Of a stretch of 43,120 nt of DNA, positions 7,530 through 15,326 are shown piece after piece. The DNA comes from Micromonosporaceae bacterium (GTDB lineage Bacteria; Actinomycetota; Actinomycetes; Mycobacteriales; Micromonosporaceae). The stretch spans positions 1 through 43,120 of the forward strand of contig JAHRHA010000042.1 of the NCBI GenBank assembly GCA_020027875.1. Reading direction: 5' to 3'. The notes under the pieces were generated by a model. That model did not search any database and was not told the DNA's origin. It saw only the letters and a program-made list of their open reading frames with translations. How positions within the stretch are numbered: position 1 is the first letter of the stretch; each line of letters opens with the position of its first letter. The translations under genes and the position numbers were made by a program.

Positions 7530-8624
7530 GTGACCGTGTTGACCGTCAACGCCGGCTCGCACAGCTTGCATCTGGCCGACGTTGACGGCGACATCATCTC
7601 AGCTCGGCTGGATCGGTCCGACCCGCCCGGGTCGGCCGAGGTCGCCCAGGCGGTGGACGAATTTCTCGTCCGCCACGAGCCACCGGAGGCGGTTGGGCAT
7701 CGACTCGTCCACGGCGGGGACGTGTTACGTCGAGCCGCGGTTGCGAACGACGAGCTCCGCAAAGCACTGGACCGCGTCGCCGGCCTTGCGCCCCTGCACG
7801 TACCAGTCGCGCTGAGCCTGCTCGACCGGCTGCGGCAGCGCCTGCCCAACGTGCCCCATGTGCTGTGCCCAGATACGGCATTCCATGCTGACCTTCCTGA
7901 CGCGGCCGCCACGTATGCGCTGCCGGCGTCGTGGCGGTCGCTGTGGGGGCTGCGCCGCTATGGTTTCCACGGCTTGTCCTACGCCTGGGCCACCCGACGT
8001 GCTGCCAAGCTGCTCGGCCGCGACGTGGCCGACGTACAGATGGTGCTGACCCATCTCGGTGGCGGCAGCTCAGTGTGCGCCGTCAAGTCGGGACGCAGCG
8101 TCGACACGTCGATGGGTTTCACTCCGCTTGACGGCGTACCGATGAGCACTCGGTCGGGGGCGGTGGATCCGGGCATGCTGATCTGGTTGCTCGAGGGCGG
8201 CCGGCTGTCCCTCAGCGAGCTTGCGGACGGTCTCAATCAACAGTCCGGACTGCTCGGGCTCTCCGCCGGGCGATCGAACGACACCCGGGACCTGGTGGCC
8301 GCGGCATCTGATGATCCGACCGCCGCGCTGGCGCTCGACGTGTTTGTCCACGGAGTACGGCGGGAGATCGCAGCCGCGGCGACCAGCCTCGACCGGCTGG
8401 ATGCCGTCGTGTTCACCGGCGAGATCGGCTGGGATCAACCGGAGGTGCGCCATGGCGTCTGCTCAGGGCTGCGCCAGCTCGGTGTTCCTGTCCCGGACCG
8501 CGGCAACCGGGCCGACGACGGGCCGGTGAGCCCGAACGACGCAACCGTGACCGTTCTGGTCGTGGAACCGAGGGAGGAACTGGAGATCGCTACCGAGACC
8601 CTGACCGTGCTGAAGAATGTATAG
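7530..8624 (+). CDS. ackA: divergent acetate kinase (ASKHA fold)
   Basis: It would phosphorylate acetate (or propionate) with ATP in the cytosol. GTG 7530 is chosen because GGAGGAG lies six bases before it and the protein then begins at the first ASKHA strand, TVLTVNAGS. Conserved residues are in place: Asn7, Arg58 (GHRLVHGG), Asp115 (DTAFH), His147 (FHGLS), the adenosine-binding THLGGGSSV near 174-182, DTSMGFTPLDG, Arg208 (STRSG) and the C-terminal Glu in REELEIA. At 364 residues it is shorter than the usual 395-400. Two signatures are altered: NAGSSS is NAGSHS, and FTGGIGEN is FTGEIGWD. Neither phosphotransacetylase nor phosphoketolase is adjacent, so its partner is elsewhere. The family is sure; the preferred acid is not. 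Confidence 0.85.
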   Translation: MTVLTVNAGSHSLHLADVDGDIISARLDRSDPPGSAEVAQAVDEFLVRHEPPEAVGHRLVHGGDVLRRAAVANDELRKALDRVAGLAPLHVPVALSLLDRLRQRLPNVPHVLCPDTAFHADLPDAAATYALPASWRSLWGLRRYGFHGLSYAWATRRAAKLLGRDVADVQMVLTHLGGGSSVCAVKSGRSVDTSMGFTPLDGVPMSTRSGAVDPGMLIWLLEGGRLSLSELADGLNQQSGLLGLSAGRSNDTRDLVAAASDDPTAALALDVFVHGVRREIAAAATSLDRLDAVVFTGEIGWDQPEVRHGVCSGLRQLGVPVPDRGNRADDGPVSPNDATVTVLVVEPREELEIATETLTVLKNV

Positions 8625-8650
8625 CCAACACCGACATCACGACCTGCGTG

Positions 8651-9523
8651 CTACGGCTCGCAGACGACCACTGGCGGCGACCGGCGGGTGGCCAGCACCG
8701 ATCCGATCAGGATCAGCGCGAACCCAATCCCAATGCCCACCGTGAGCGGTTCGCCGAGCAAGGCAACGCCAAGCGCGACGGCGACCGCCGGGTTGATGTA
8801 GGTGATCACCGTGGCTCGGACCGGGCCGACCTCGTCGATGAGGGCGAAGAACAGCAGGAACGCCACGGCGGTGCAGAGCACGGCGAGCACCAAGACGGCC
8901 GCGATCGCCTCGGCCGGTGGCCAATGACGTGGCAGCTGGGCCACGCCCGGGATCACGTACGCGGCGGCGGTGAGTACCAGCGACGCCGCGACCACGCCGA
9001 GACCCGGCAGTTCCGACAGGTATCCGGCGAGGATGAACGGACCGACGGCGTACCCGGTCGCGACTACAGCCATCTGCAGCAGCGCTCCGACATCACCTCG
9101 GCCGAGATCGAGACCCACCAAGGCTGCGACGCCTGCCACGCCGATGAGGAGGCCGAGCACCCGGCGCCAGTCGATCCGGTCGGTCCTGGTGATCCAGCCG
9201 AGCAGGGCGCCGATGAGCGGTACAGCGGCGAGGAGCAAGCCGGCGAGCGAGCTGCTGAGGCGTTGCTCGGCCTTTGCCAGAAACAGCCACGGGATGGCCA
9301 ACTCGGCCGCTGTGTAGGCCAACAGCGGCTTCCAGTAGGGCAACAGGGGACGCAGCTGCGCTCGGGCCAACGCCACCGGCACGAGCAGCAGCGCGGCCAC
9401 AGTCGTGCGCATGAACACCAACGACGCAGGTGTCAGGCTCTCCACGGCCACCTTGATGAACAGGTACGGCACACCCCAGATCACGCCCATCGCAAGGAAC
9501 AGCACCCACCCGCGCCGTGACAT
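8651..9523 (-). CDS. EamA/DMT-family transporter
   Basis: A 290-residue protein with ten predicted membrane helices arranged as two EamA repeats. The first repeat opens with GWVLFLAMGVIWGVPYLFIK and the second with the WRRVLGLLIGVAGVAALV region near 140-160. The final helices include YINPAVAVALGVALLGEPL, the signature end of the drug/metabolite transporter superfamily. The ATG has GGAGAGGAG just upstream. Members export amino acids, nucleosides or metabolites; the substrate cannot be read here. It converges on the acetate kinase gene with 26 bases between the stops. Confidence 0.88.
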   Translation of the reverse strand: MSRRGWVLFLAMGVIWGVPYLFIKVAVESLTPASLVFMRTTVAALLLVPVALARAQLRPLLPYWKPLLAYTAAELAIPWLFLAKAEQRLSSSLAGLLLAAVPLIGALLGWITRTDRIDWRRVLGLLIGVAGVAALVGLDLGRGDVGALLQMAVVATGYAVGPFILAGYLSELPGLGVVAASLVLTAAAYVIPGVAQLPRHWPPAEAIAAVLVLAVLCTAVAFLLFFALIDEVGPVRATVITYINPAVAVALGVALLGEPLTVGIGIGFALILIGSVLATRRSPPVVVCEP

Positions 9524-9796
9524 CGGCTCTCCTCTCCTTGCTCCTGGACGCTCGGGCCCGACCGTACCGTGCCCTCATGCTGCGGACGTCTGCTCTTCGC
9601 AGGAGATCGCTGCGCGGTCGAAGCAAGCATGCACTACGGCATGGCCGCCCTGACTGACGTCATCCGCCACTTGCCGGACACACGGCCTGAACCGTGGTTT
9701 TACCGTCACGAGATGAGGCAGTTTCAGCTCGAGTGATTGTCAATAGACGGCCGTGGTTGCGCTGCGCACCAGGACCACTGCTCCAGCGTTTAGCCG

Positions 9797-9922
9797 GTGG
9801 CGGGCGATGTGGCCCGCGTCCCTGCCTACGCCGCGCCGGGTGGGCACCTCGTCGCCCTCAGCCAACCGGAGGAGCTCGCCCGCAGGCTCGAGGCCTACCG
9901 CATTCATGTCCAGCGTCGCTAA
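9797..9922 (+). pseudogene. possible 3' fragment of an alpha/beta hydrolase
   Basis: A 41-codon frame ends with YAAPGGHLVALSQPEELARRL, which resembles the catalytic-His strand and last helix of epoxide-hydrolase-like alpha/beta hydrolases (APGGHFAALEEPE...). Nothing upstream in any frame continues the fold, and an in-frame stop precedes it. It is the only recognisable item in the 416 bp between the EamA and AHSA1 genes. The call rests on a short match. Confidence 0.3.
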
Positions 9923-9939
9923 GACACGAGCTCGGGCGG

Positions 9940-10374
9940 TCAGGCGGTGAGGAGCGTGTCGAGCTTGGTGAAGGAGCTCTCCCACCCCTCGCGGGTCATG
10001 TCCAGCATCTCCTGGGTGAACGGGCCCTGCCGCAGCACGAGCCGGGTCTTGCCGCCCTCGTCGTAGAGCTCAATCCTGAGTTGCAGTCCTTCGGATTCCT
10101 CGACGCCGACGAGCAGTTCGTTCTCGATGACCTCGGTGAGCGTCGCGATGATCGGCGACCTCTCAGTCGGATCGTCATCATTGACCATTGTCAAGCGGTA
10201 GGGCCCGCCGACCTTGGCGTCGACCTCGACGGTGTCGCGGGGCACCGAGAACCCGACCGGACCGAACCACTGTGAAAGCTGGTCGGGGTCGGTAAAGGCA
10301 CGGTAGACCAGTTTCCGCGGCGCATCGAACGTGCGGGTGATGACCAGTTCCTTGTTGGCGGCCTTGTCATTCAT
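9940..10374 (-). CDS. AHSA1/SRPBCC-domain protein
   Basis: A protein of 144 residues in the START-like hydrophobic-cavity fold. The motifs ITRTFDAPRKLVYRAFTDPDQLSQWFGP at the N-terminus, then GGPYRLTM in the middle and the final helix MTREGWESSFTKLDTLL, are the standard layout of the Aha1-C/AHSA1 family (bacterial members bind small hydrophobic ligands; most are uncharacterised). The ATG overlaps the stop of the ArsR gene (ATGA), so the two are translationally coupled. The frame extends upstream, but this start matches the family's N-terminus. ArsR-AHSA1 pairs are frequent in actinomycetes; the natural ligand or signal is unknown. Confidence 0.9.
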   Translation of the reverse strand: MNDKAANKELVITRTFDAPRKLVYRAFTDPDQLSQWFGPVGFSVPRDTVEVDAKVGGPYRLTMVNDDDPTERSPIIATLTEVIENELLVGVEESEGLQLRIELYDEGGKTRLVLRQGPFTQEMLDMTREGWESSFTKLDTLLTA

Positions 10375-10733
10375 GACGCTGTCCCCTTCTCGAGTGTGCT
10401 GTCGGATGGCTCCTGTCGGATTCGCCGCAGGTGGGCGTCGAGCCGGTCGAAGTTGATGTCCCAGAAGCGTCGGTAGGGCTCCATCCAGTTGGTGACCTCC
10501 CGTAGCGGCTCGCCCTGCAGGCTGCTCGACCGCCACCGGGCCGCGCGGCTTCGCGCGATCAGCCCGGCCTTCTCTAGCACCTTCAGGTGTCGTGAGATCG
10601 CGGGAAGGCTGATGGTGAACGGCTCGGCCAGCTCCGTCACGGTGGCGTCCCCCTCGGCGAGCCGGGCCAGGATCGCCCGGCGAGTCGGGTCCGCTAGCGC
10701 CGCGAAGATCGTGCTGAGCCGATCATGTGCCAT
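10371..10733 (-). CDS. ArsR-family winged-helix transcriptional regulator
   Basis: A 120-residue repressor. The winged helix-turn-helix is plain: IFAALADPTRRAILARLAEG, TVTELAEPFTISLPAISRHL (recognition helix) and the wing-proximal LEKAGLIARSR. No metal-binding ELCVC-type cysteine motif is present (there are no cysteines at all), so it is not an arsenic or zinc sensor of the classic kind. It is the first gene of a two-gene operon with the AHSA1 protein, and it sits directly behind a 34-bp nested palindrome. Autorepression is therefore inferred, with derepression perhaps by a ligand handled by the AHSA1 partner. Confidence 0.9.
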   Translation of the reverse strand: MAHDRLSTIFAALADPTRRAILARLAEGDATVTELAEPFTISLPAISRHLKVLEKAGLIARSRAARWRSSSLQGEPLREVTNWMEPYRRFWDINFDRLDAHLRRIRQEPSDSTLEKGTAS

Positions 10734-10737
10734 CCCA

Positions 10738-10771
10738 TTTAACCTCGCTGTTAATTAACAGGCGCGTTAAA
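10738..10771. promoter_or_regulatory. nested palindromic operator of the ArsR-AHSA1 operon
   Basis: A perfect 14-bp palindrome, CTGTTAATTAACAG (10748-10761), is framed symmetrically by TTTAAC (10738-10743) and GTTAAA (10766-10771). All share one centre. It starts five bases upstream of the arsR ATG, where the -10 region or leader would be. The AT-rich half-site TTAAC stands out in GC-rich DNA. Four TTAAC-type half-sites suggest two dimers or two registers of binding. Confidence 0.7.
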
Positions 10772-10842
10772 CATAAGAGGAGTCCAACAGCCTGTCAAGC
10801 GCTTCCGCCGATTTAACATCGCCGGCGGCGGTGGCGGCCGCC

Positions 10843-11016
10843 ATGATTAGCGGCCTGCTCGTAGGCCTGGTCTGCGGCGTACCCGCCGGAATGCTCGTCG
10901 CGAACGTCCGGCGAAGCTGGGTCGACGTCGGGACGGCCAAGAAGGCGGTGCCGGTGGCACGCAAGGGCGCGTGGGGGCGTACCCGCGAGGCCTTCTGCTG
11001 TACTTCCTGCTCGTGA
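10843..11016 (+). CDS. short putative membrane protein, possibly frameshifted
   Basis: The frame begins MISGLLVGLVCGVPAGMLVANV, a convincing membrane segment, followed by a basic loop (KKAVPVARKGAWGRTRE), then ends in CCTSCS. In the neighbouring frame the sequence after TRE reads LLLYFLLVIAVALALGAA, a second good helix. A one-base indel near 11000 may therefore have cut a two-helix protein. No ribosome site is strong, and the shifted frame has no early stop. It may be a decayed gene; I do not recognise the family. Confidence 0.3.
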   Translation: MISGLLVGLVCGVPAGMLVANVRRSWVDVGTAKKAVPVARKGAWGRTREAFCCTSCS

Positions 11017-11055
11017 TCGCGGTCGCGCTGGCGCTCGGGGCCGCGCGAACGGCGG

Positions 11056-12237
11056 TTAGGTCGCTCCCTCCGAGGCCCCCGCGCCCACCAGGACCCAACA
11101 GGCGACGAGCCCAACGACCAGCGCCGCCGCGAGCGGCAGTGCCCACGGCGTGGCGATCGTGGCGAGGACAACGGCCGCGGTCACGGGAAAGGCCGCCGAC
11201 GCGACCGGGGCCGGGCGCTGCGGTCGTACATGAAGAAGCCACACGCAGACGAGGAAGACGGCCACCGGTACCGCAACGGCGGCCGCGACCGTCGTCGCGG
11301 ATGCGTGGCCGATGTGCGTGTCACGATCCACCACGACCGCAATGCCGGCGCCCACGGCGGCCGCAGACGAGAAGATCAGATAGTGACCGTACCCCCAGCG
11401 GAAACCCTCCCTATTGGACCGGAGGAACCGCTCGGCGTGCTGGTCGAAGTAGAGCCACCACATGCCGAACACGATGACCAACCCGCAACCGGCCACCGCG
11501 AGCAGCGTGCGAGCCCCCGCACCGGCGTCGAGGCCGGTCTTGACCGCCATCGATGCGGCGAGCACCGTCTCGCCGAGCACGATGAGCGTGAACAGGCCGT
11601 ACCGCTCGGCGATGTGGCGGGGATGCCACGGCGTCTCGTGGGCTCGCTCCGCCCAGATCGGCACTGAAAGCTCGGCCGCCGCCAGAACGAGGAAGCCCGG
11701 CAGGAACCAACTGCCCGGCAGGGCGACGAGTGCGGCCCAGCCGACCATGCACGACGTGACGCCGACGGCGAAGCGTTGCGCGGTGCGGCGGCCGGCCGGA
11801 TCGCCCGCGGCCACCCGCAGCCACTGTGTCACCAGGCCCACGCGCATCACCGCATACCCGATGACGATGATCGTAAAGTCCTTCTCGTCGAAGGCTCGAG
11901 GCACCCCGGCGGCGAGAATCAGTCCACCCGCGATCTGTACGAAGGTGGTCAGCCGGTACACGATGTCGTCGCAGTCGTACGCGGAGGCGAACCAGGTGAA
12001 GTTCATCCAGGCCCACCAGATGCCGAAGAACACGATGAGGTACGCGATGACGCCGTGCCCTACATGGTCTTCGCTGATGGCGTGGTGCAGCCGGTCGGAG
12101 ACCGCCGCGACGGCGACGACGAAGCAGAGATCGAACAGCAGCTCCAACGGTGTCGCCGCGCGGTGGACCTCGCGCACGTCGCGCGGGCGCATCGGACCCG
12201 CCCACGTCCGACGCGGCCGGTTAGCCCTCTCGGTCAT
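11056..12237 (-). CDS. low temperature requirement protein A (LtrA) family membrane protein
   Basis: A 393-residue polytopic protein. The family's diagnostic start, ATPLELLFDLCFVVAVAAVS, lies at about residues 28-47, followed by GIWWAWMNFTWFASAYDCDD near 70-90 and ERYGLFTLIVLGETVLA near 210-226. About ten to eleven hydrophobic helices follow through the C-terminus. LtrA was named from a Listeria gene needed for growth in the cold; its biochemical role is not established. It starts 16 bases after the stop of the tandem-DUF427 gene, without a strong ribosome site of its own, so it is probably the last gene of the DapA-GNAT-DUF427-LtrA run. Confidence 0.9.
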   Translation of the reverse strand: MTERANRPRRTWAGPMRPRDVREVHRAATPLELLFDLCFVVAVAAVSDRLHHAISEDHVGHGVIAYLIVFFGIWWAWMNFTWFASAYDCDDIVYRLTTFVQIAGGLILAAGVPRAFDEKDFTIIVIGYAVMRVGLVTQWLRVAAGDPAGRRTAQRFAVGVTSCMVGWAALVALPGSWFLPGFLVLAAAELSVPIWAERAHETPWHPRHIAERYGLFTLIVLGETVLAASMAVKTGLDAGAGARTLLAVAGCGLVIVFGMWWLYFDQHAERFLRSNREGFRWGYGHYLIFSSAAAVGAGIAVVVDRDTHIGHASATTVAAAVAVPVAVFLVCVWLLHVRPQRPAPVASAAFPVTAAVVLATIATPWALPLAAALVVGLVACWVLVGAGASEGAT

Positions 12238-12253
12238 TGCGCCATGTTATGGC

Positions 12254-13033
12254 TCAGCTGAAGGGAGTCTTGGGCCGCTCCTGTAGCACGCCGTCGACGA
12301 AGAGATCCACGTGCTCGTTGTAGAAGCTGGCCAGGCCGGCGACCTTCTGGCTCTCCGGCAGCGGGCTGCGGTAGATCCAGATGAAGTCCTCGTAGATACG
12401 CCCATTGACCTCAATGGACCAGTAGCCCGCGGTTCCCTTGTACGGGCAGTGCGTCGCTCGGTCGGAGGGGTGCAACAGGTCCATGCGTAGATCTGTGAGC
12501 GGCAGGTAATAGCGCGGCGGGAGGCCGGTCTCGAACAGGATGTGCGGGCGCCACGACTCGGCGATCACCTCGCCGTCAAGCTCTACTCTGACGTGGCGGC
12601 TGCTCGCGAGGATATCGACGCGGCTATATGGATCGCGCGGGTGTGTATAGACGGGTTCGTCCTCCTCCAGCCACTCGTCCATGGCGCCCCAGTCGATGCG
12701 TACGGCATCCCGCAGCTCCTCCATCGGCGAGTCTCGATATTGAAGGGCCGCGCCGTCAGCGGTACGCCCTTTCACTGTGACGTCGAAGACCTCGCCGGTT
12801 CCCCGACTCGGTGAGCGTTCGGTGGCTCCGGTGGCGGTGAGGCTCGCCTTCACGTCGCGCGCCGGGATGTAGTACGTCGGGTAGTAAGGCTTCTCCCATA
12901 CCAGCAGCGGCTGGGTCGTGTCGGCGACGAGCTCACCGCCCAGATAGATCCGGACCCGCTTGCGGCTTGGTTCGACCCGAACGCGGCCTCGGGCAGTGTG
13001 CTCCGGCGCGGTCGGGGTCTGCGTCTCGGTCAT
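12254..13033 (-). CDS. tandem DUF427 domain protein
   Basis: A 259-residue cytosolic protein made of two DUF427 units. Unit one, about residues 15-120, carries RVRIYLGGELVADT and the motif YYPTYYIPARDV. Unit two, about 140-245, carries VRVELDGEVIAES, PPRYYLPLTDL and CPYKGTAGYWSIEVNG, the latter being the most conserved piece of the family. The ATG at 13033 overlaps the GNAT stop (ATGA) and has a GGGGGAG ribosome site. DUF427 proteins adopt a beta-rich fold and are often annotated as nucleotidyltransferase-like, without proven activity. The first unit lacks the CPYKG block and may have lost its original function. Confidence 0.88.
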   Translation of the reverse strand: MTETQTPTAPEHTARGRVRVEPSRKRVRIYLGGELVADTTQPLLVWEKPYYPTYYIPARDVKASLTATGATERSPSRGTGEVFDVTVKGRTADGAALQYRDSPMEELRDAVRIDWGAMDEWLEEDEPVYTHPRDPYSRVDILASSRHVRVELDGEVIAESWRPHILFETGLPPRYYLPLTDLRMDLLHPSDRATHCPYKGTAGYWSIEVNGRIYEDFIWIYRSPLPESQKVAGLASFYNEHVDLFVDGVLQERPKTPFS

Positions 13034-13653
13034 CGTCTCCCCCTCTCCTCTTGTGGCAACAGATCGCGCGAGGGAGGCCTTCCCGCGTACGACATGATCC
13101 AGACGTTGATGGTCTCGAATCCCATCGACGTTGTAACCTCCCAGCCCGCCCGTCGGTAGACGTCGACGTTGTACGGATTGGTGGTCTCGAGGTACGCGGG
13201 CAGGTCGTCCGCCGCGGCGCGCCGGAGGCCCGCCGCCATCACCGCCCTCCCCCACCGTCGACCCGCGAAGTTCGGGTGGGTTGCGAGCACGCCGAGGTAC
13301 CAGTGTGGGGAGGTCGGCAGGGCCGGATGGACGGCCGCCTCGTAGGCGTCGAGGCGAGCGAGGGTGTCTGTCGGCAGGTCGAGCGGCGGTGTCTCGACCC
13401 GCGAATCGCCCCGGGGCGGAGACGGTGCATCCCACATCGCGACCGATGCCCCGCCGTCGACAATCCGCACTGCGTCGCGGAGAACCCGGCGGTCGAAGAG
13501 GTACCCGGCGAACGTCGCCGCCTGGTCATCGAATGAGGCGTCGTCCTGGAAGAAGAACCGGAATGCAGGGTCGGCCGCGAACGCCGCCACGACCGTTTCG
13601 ATGGCTCGCGCACGGGCGGCCGGAGTCGCGACCATCACCTCTACCAGGTTCAC
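13030..13653 (-). CDS. GNAT-family N-acetyltransferase
   Basis: About 207 residues. The core acetyl-CoA motif is HWYLGVLATHPNFAGRRWGR followed by AVMAAGLRRA, i.e. motif A with the R/Q-x-x-G-x-A/G loop slightly changed (GRRWGRA). The later segment AYLETTNPYNVDVYRRAGW is the standard motif B with its Tyr. The N-terminal third (VVAAFAADPAFRFFF) is typical of the subgroup with an extended substrate-side helix. GTG 13653 lies 13 bases after a strong AAGGAGGT; an ATG at 13635 is an alternative start. Its stop overlaps the DUF427 start. Substrate unknown. Confidence 0.85.
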   Translation of the reverse strand: MNLVEVMVATPAARARAIETVVAAFAADPAFRFFFQDDASFDDQAATFAGYLFDRRVLRDAVRIVDGGASVAMWDAPSPPRGDSRVETPPLDLPTDTLARLDAYEAAVHPALPTSPHWYLGVLATHPNFAGRRWGRAVMAAGLRRAAADDLPAYLETTNPYNVDVYRRAGWEVTTSMGFETINVWIMSYAGRPPSRDLLPQEERGRR

Positions 13654-13697
13654 GTAGTACGACGCTACCTCCTTAGCGCCCCCTCGAGCGCGCCGGC

Positions 13698-14486
13698 TCA
13701 GCCGATCCGACTCAGGGTGGCGGTGCCGAACCGGACGGCGACGAGTTGCTTGAGGCCGAGCGGGAAGCGTGCCCGAGCAACCTGGTGGTCGACCAGCAGC
13801 CGACGCTGGGCCGACCAATCGCCCTGCCATGCGGCGATGCAGTGTTCTGGGGCTGCGTTAGCAACGGCGAGAATCGCGCCCGCCGCACCGAGTGCGCCGG
13901 CGTATCCAACCAGGACGGTCGAGCCCACATAGATGTGGCCACCCCAGTTCTCCAGCTCCGCCAAGAGTCGCTCGGGATCGCCGCTGGAATCTTTCAGCCC
14001 GGACACGGAGAGTCTGGTGAGGTCTTCGACCGCCACCTCTCCTCCGGCCACGCTCGGGAAGTGGTAGGCCACGACCGGCGCGCCGCCGGCCGCCCGCGCC
14101 ACGCCGTCGTACCAGCCGACCAGGTCCAGGCAGCGGCGTGGAGGAGCGACGAGAACCGCGTCAGCCCCTGCCTTGACGGCCGCCGCGGTCCGGGTCACCG
14201 CGTCGCCGATCCACGCGCCGGAGGCTCCCGCCATGACAGGGACTCCGGGGCACGCCTGCTTGACCGCCGCGATCAACTCGACGCGCTCGTCGTCATCTAG
14301 CGCCTCGGCTTCCCCCGTCGTACCGGCCACCAGCACGCCGCCGACGCCGAGGCCGACCAGTCGGGCGGCGTGCTTGGCCGTCGCGACCACGTCCACCCGA
14401 GGCGGATCATCGCCGCCGCCCTCGAAGAGCGTCACCAATGCGACGCCCACACCGCGCCACAGCGGCGCCGCGACTGTGGATGTCAT
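13698..14486 (-). CDS. DapA/NAL-family aldolase or dehydratase (dihydrodipicolinate synthase-like)
   Basis: A TIM-barrel class I aldolase of 262 residues. The family signature GVLVAGTTGEAEAL sits near 53-66. The catalytic tyrosine is in VVAYHFPS near 138-145, and the Schiff-base lysine is in VSGLKDSSGDPER near 160. It is shorter than true DapA (about 290-300), and the YNxP motif is YHFP, so lysine biosynthesis is doubtful; a 2-keto-3-deoxy-sugar-acid aldolase or N-acetylneuraminate-lyase-like role is possible. GTG 14492 is an alternative start to ATG 14486. It leads a probable operon, with the GNAT gene 44 bases downstream. No sugar-acid genes are adjacent; the fuconate island is 8 kb away. 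Confidence 0.85.
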   Translation of the reverse strand: MTSTVAAPLWRGVGVALVTLFEGGGDDPPRVDVVATAKHAARLVGLGVGGVLVAGTTGEAEALDDDERVELIAAVKQACPGVPVMAGASGAWIGDAVTRTAAAVKAGADAVLVAPPRRCLDLVGWYDGVARAAGGAPVVAYHFPSVAGGEVAVEDLTRLSVSGLKDSSGDPERLLAELENWGGHIYVGSTVLVGYAGALGAAGAILAVANAAPEHCIAAWQGDWSAQRRLLVDHQVARARFPLGLKQLVAVRFGTATLSRIG

Positions 14487-14726
14487 ACCCACACGATGTC
14501 AGACGGTCGAGGACGGCAACACCTGTGCATAGTCTCTCAGGCGAAAATCCATATCGGACTGTCAGAACTCGTTATCGTCCTCGATGACGATCGGATCGTC
14601 GCCCTCGGGCGCGGAGGGTGCACTGTCCCGATCGGTGTCGATTAGGTGGGCGTGCGGGTGCTTCGCCCGGGGAAACTCGTGCACGCCGGGCAACGGCTCG
14701 TCGCCGTCATCCATGGGTATTGGAAC

Positions 14727-15326
14727 CTGACCGGCTCCCGGTTCGAGGACGTTACCTGACCGACGCCCGGTTCCACGACGTCGACCTCACCAACGCGCGC
14801 TTCCACCTCGTCGATCTGACCGGGGCCGTAATCCGTGGCGCAGCCCTGGTGAACGTGGACATCAAGCGCCGACATGGAGAACCTGCGGGTCAACGGCGTC
14901 GACGTCGTGCTCCGGGTGGAGGCGGAACTCAACCGTCGCTACCCGGACCGCGTGACGATGCGGCCGACCAATGCCGACGGGTTCCGCGAAGCATGGGACA
15001 TCCTCGAGCGGCTGTGGCAGCAGACCGTCGAGCGGGCTCGCGGGATGGCCCCGGAGCTGCTTGACGAGCAGGTCGAGGGAGAGTGGTCCTTCATCGAGAC
15101 GCTGCGCCATCTCGTCTTCGCCACGGGCGCCTGGGTGAAGCGCGCAATGTTGGGGGAGCCATCGCCCTGCGACCCGCTGGACCTGCCCCACGACGAGATG
15201 TCCGACGAACCTAGCGTCCCGCGCGACCGCGGCGCGCGGCCGTCGCTGGACGAGGTGCTCGCACTGCGCTCAGACCGCATGGCCACCGTGCGTCACCGCC
15301 GGCTAGTGTCGCAGGGTGGTGAGCCG
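14727..15326 (+). pseudogene. pentapeptide-repeat/DinB protein, two frameshifts and 3' truncation
   Basis: Three frames together give one protein: GSRFEDV, then YLTDARFHDVDLTNARFHLV with VIRGAALVNVDI (pentapeptide-repeat ladder), then MENLRVNGVDV, REAWDILERLWQQTVERARG and GEWSFIETLRHLVFATGAWV (DinB four-helix bundle). The first shift is near 14751-14754 and leaves a TGA stop. The second is an extra A near 14864. The DinB part stops matching after DRMATVR (about 15295), before the last helices and their metal-ligand histidine. Its frame then continues without a stop into the thioesterase gene. DinB proteins are metal-dependent, thiol-linked enzymes; this copy should be dead. Confidence 0.75.
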
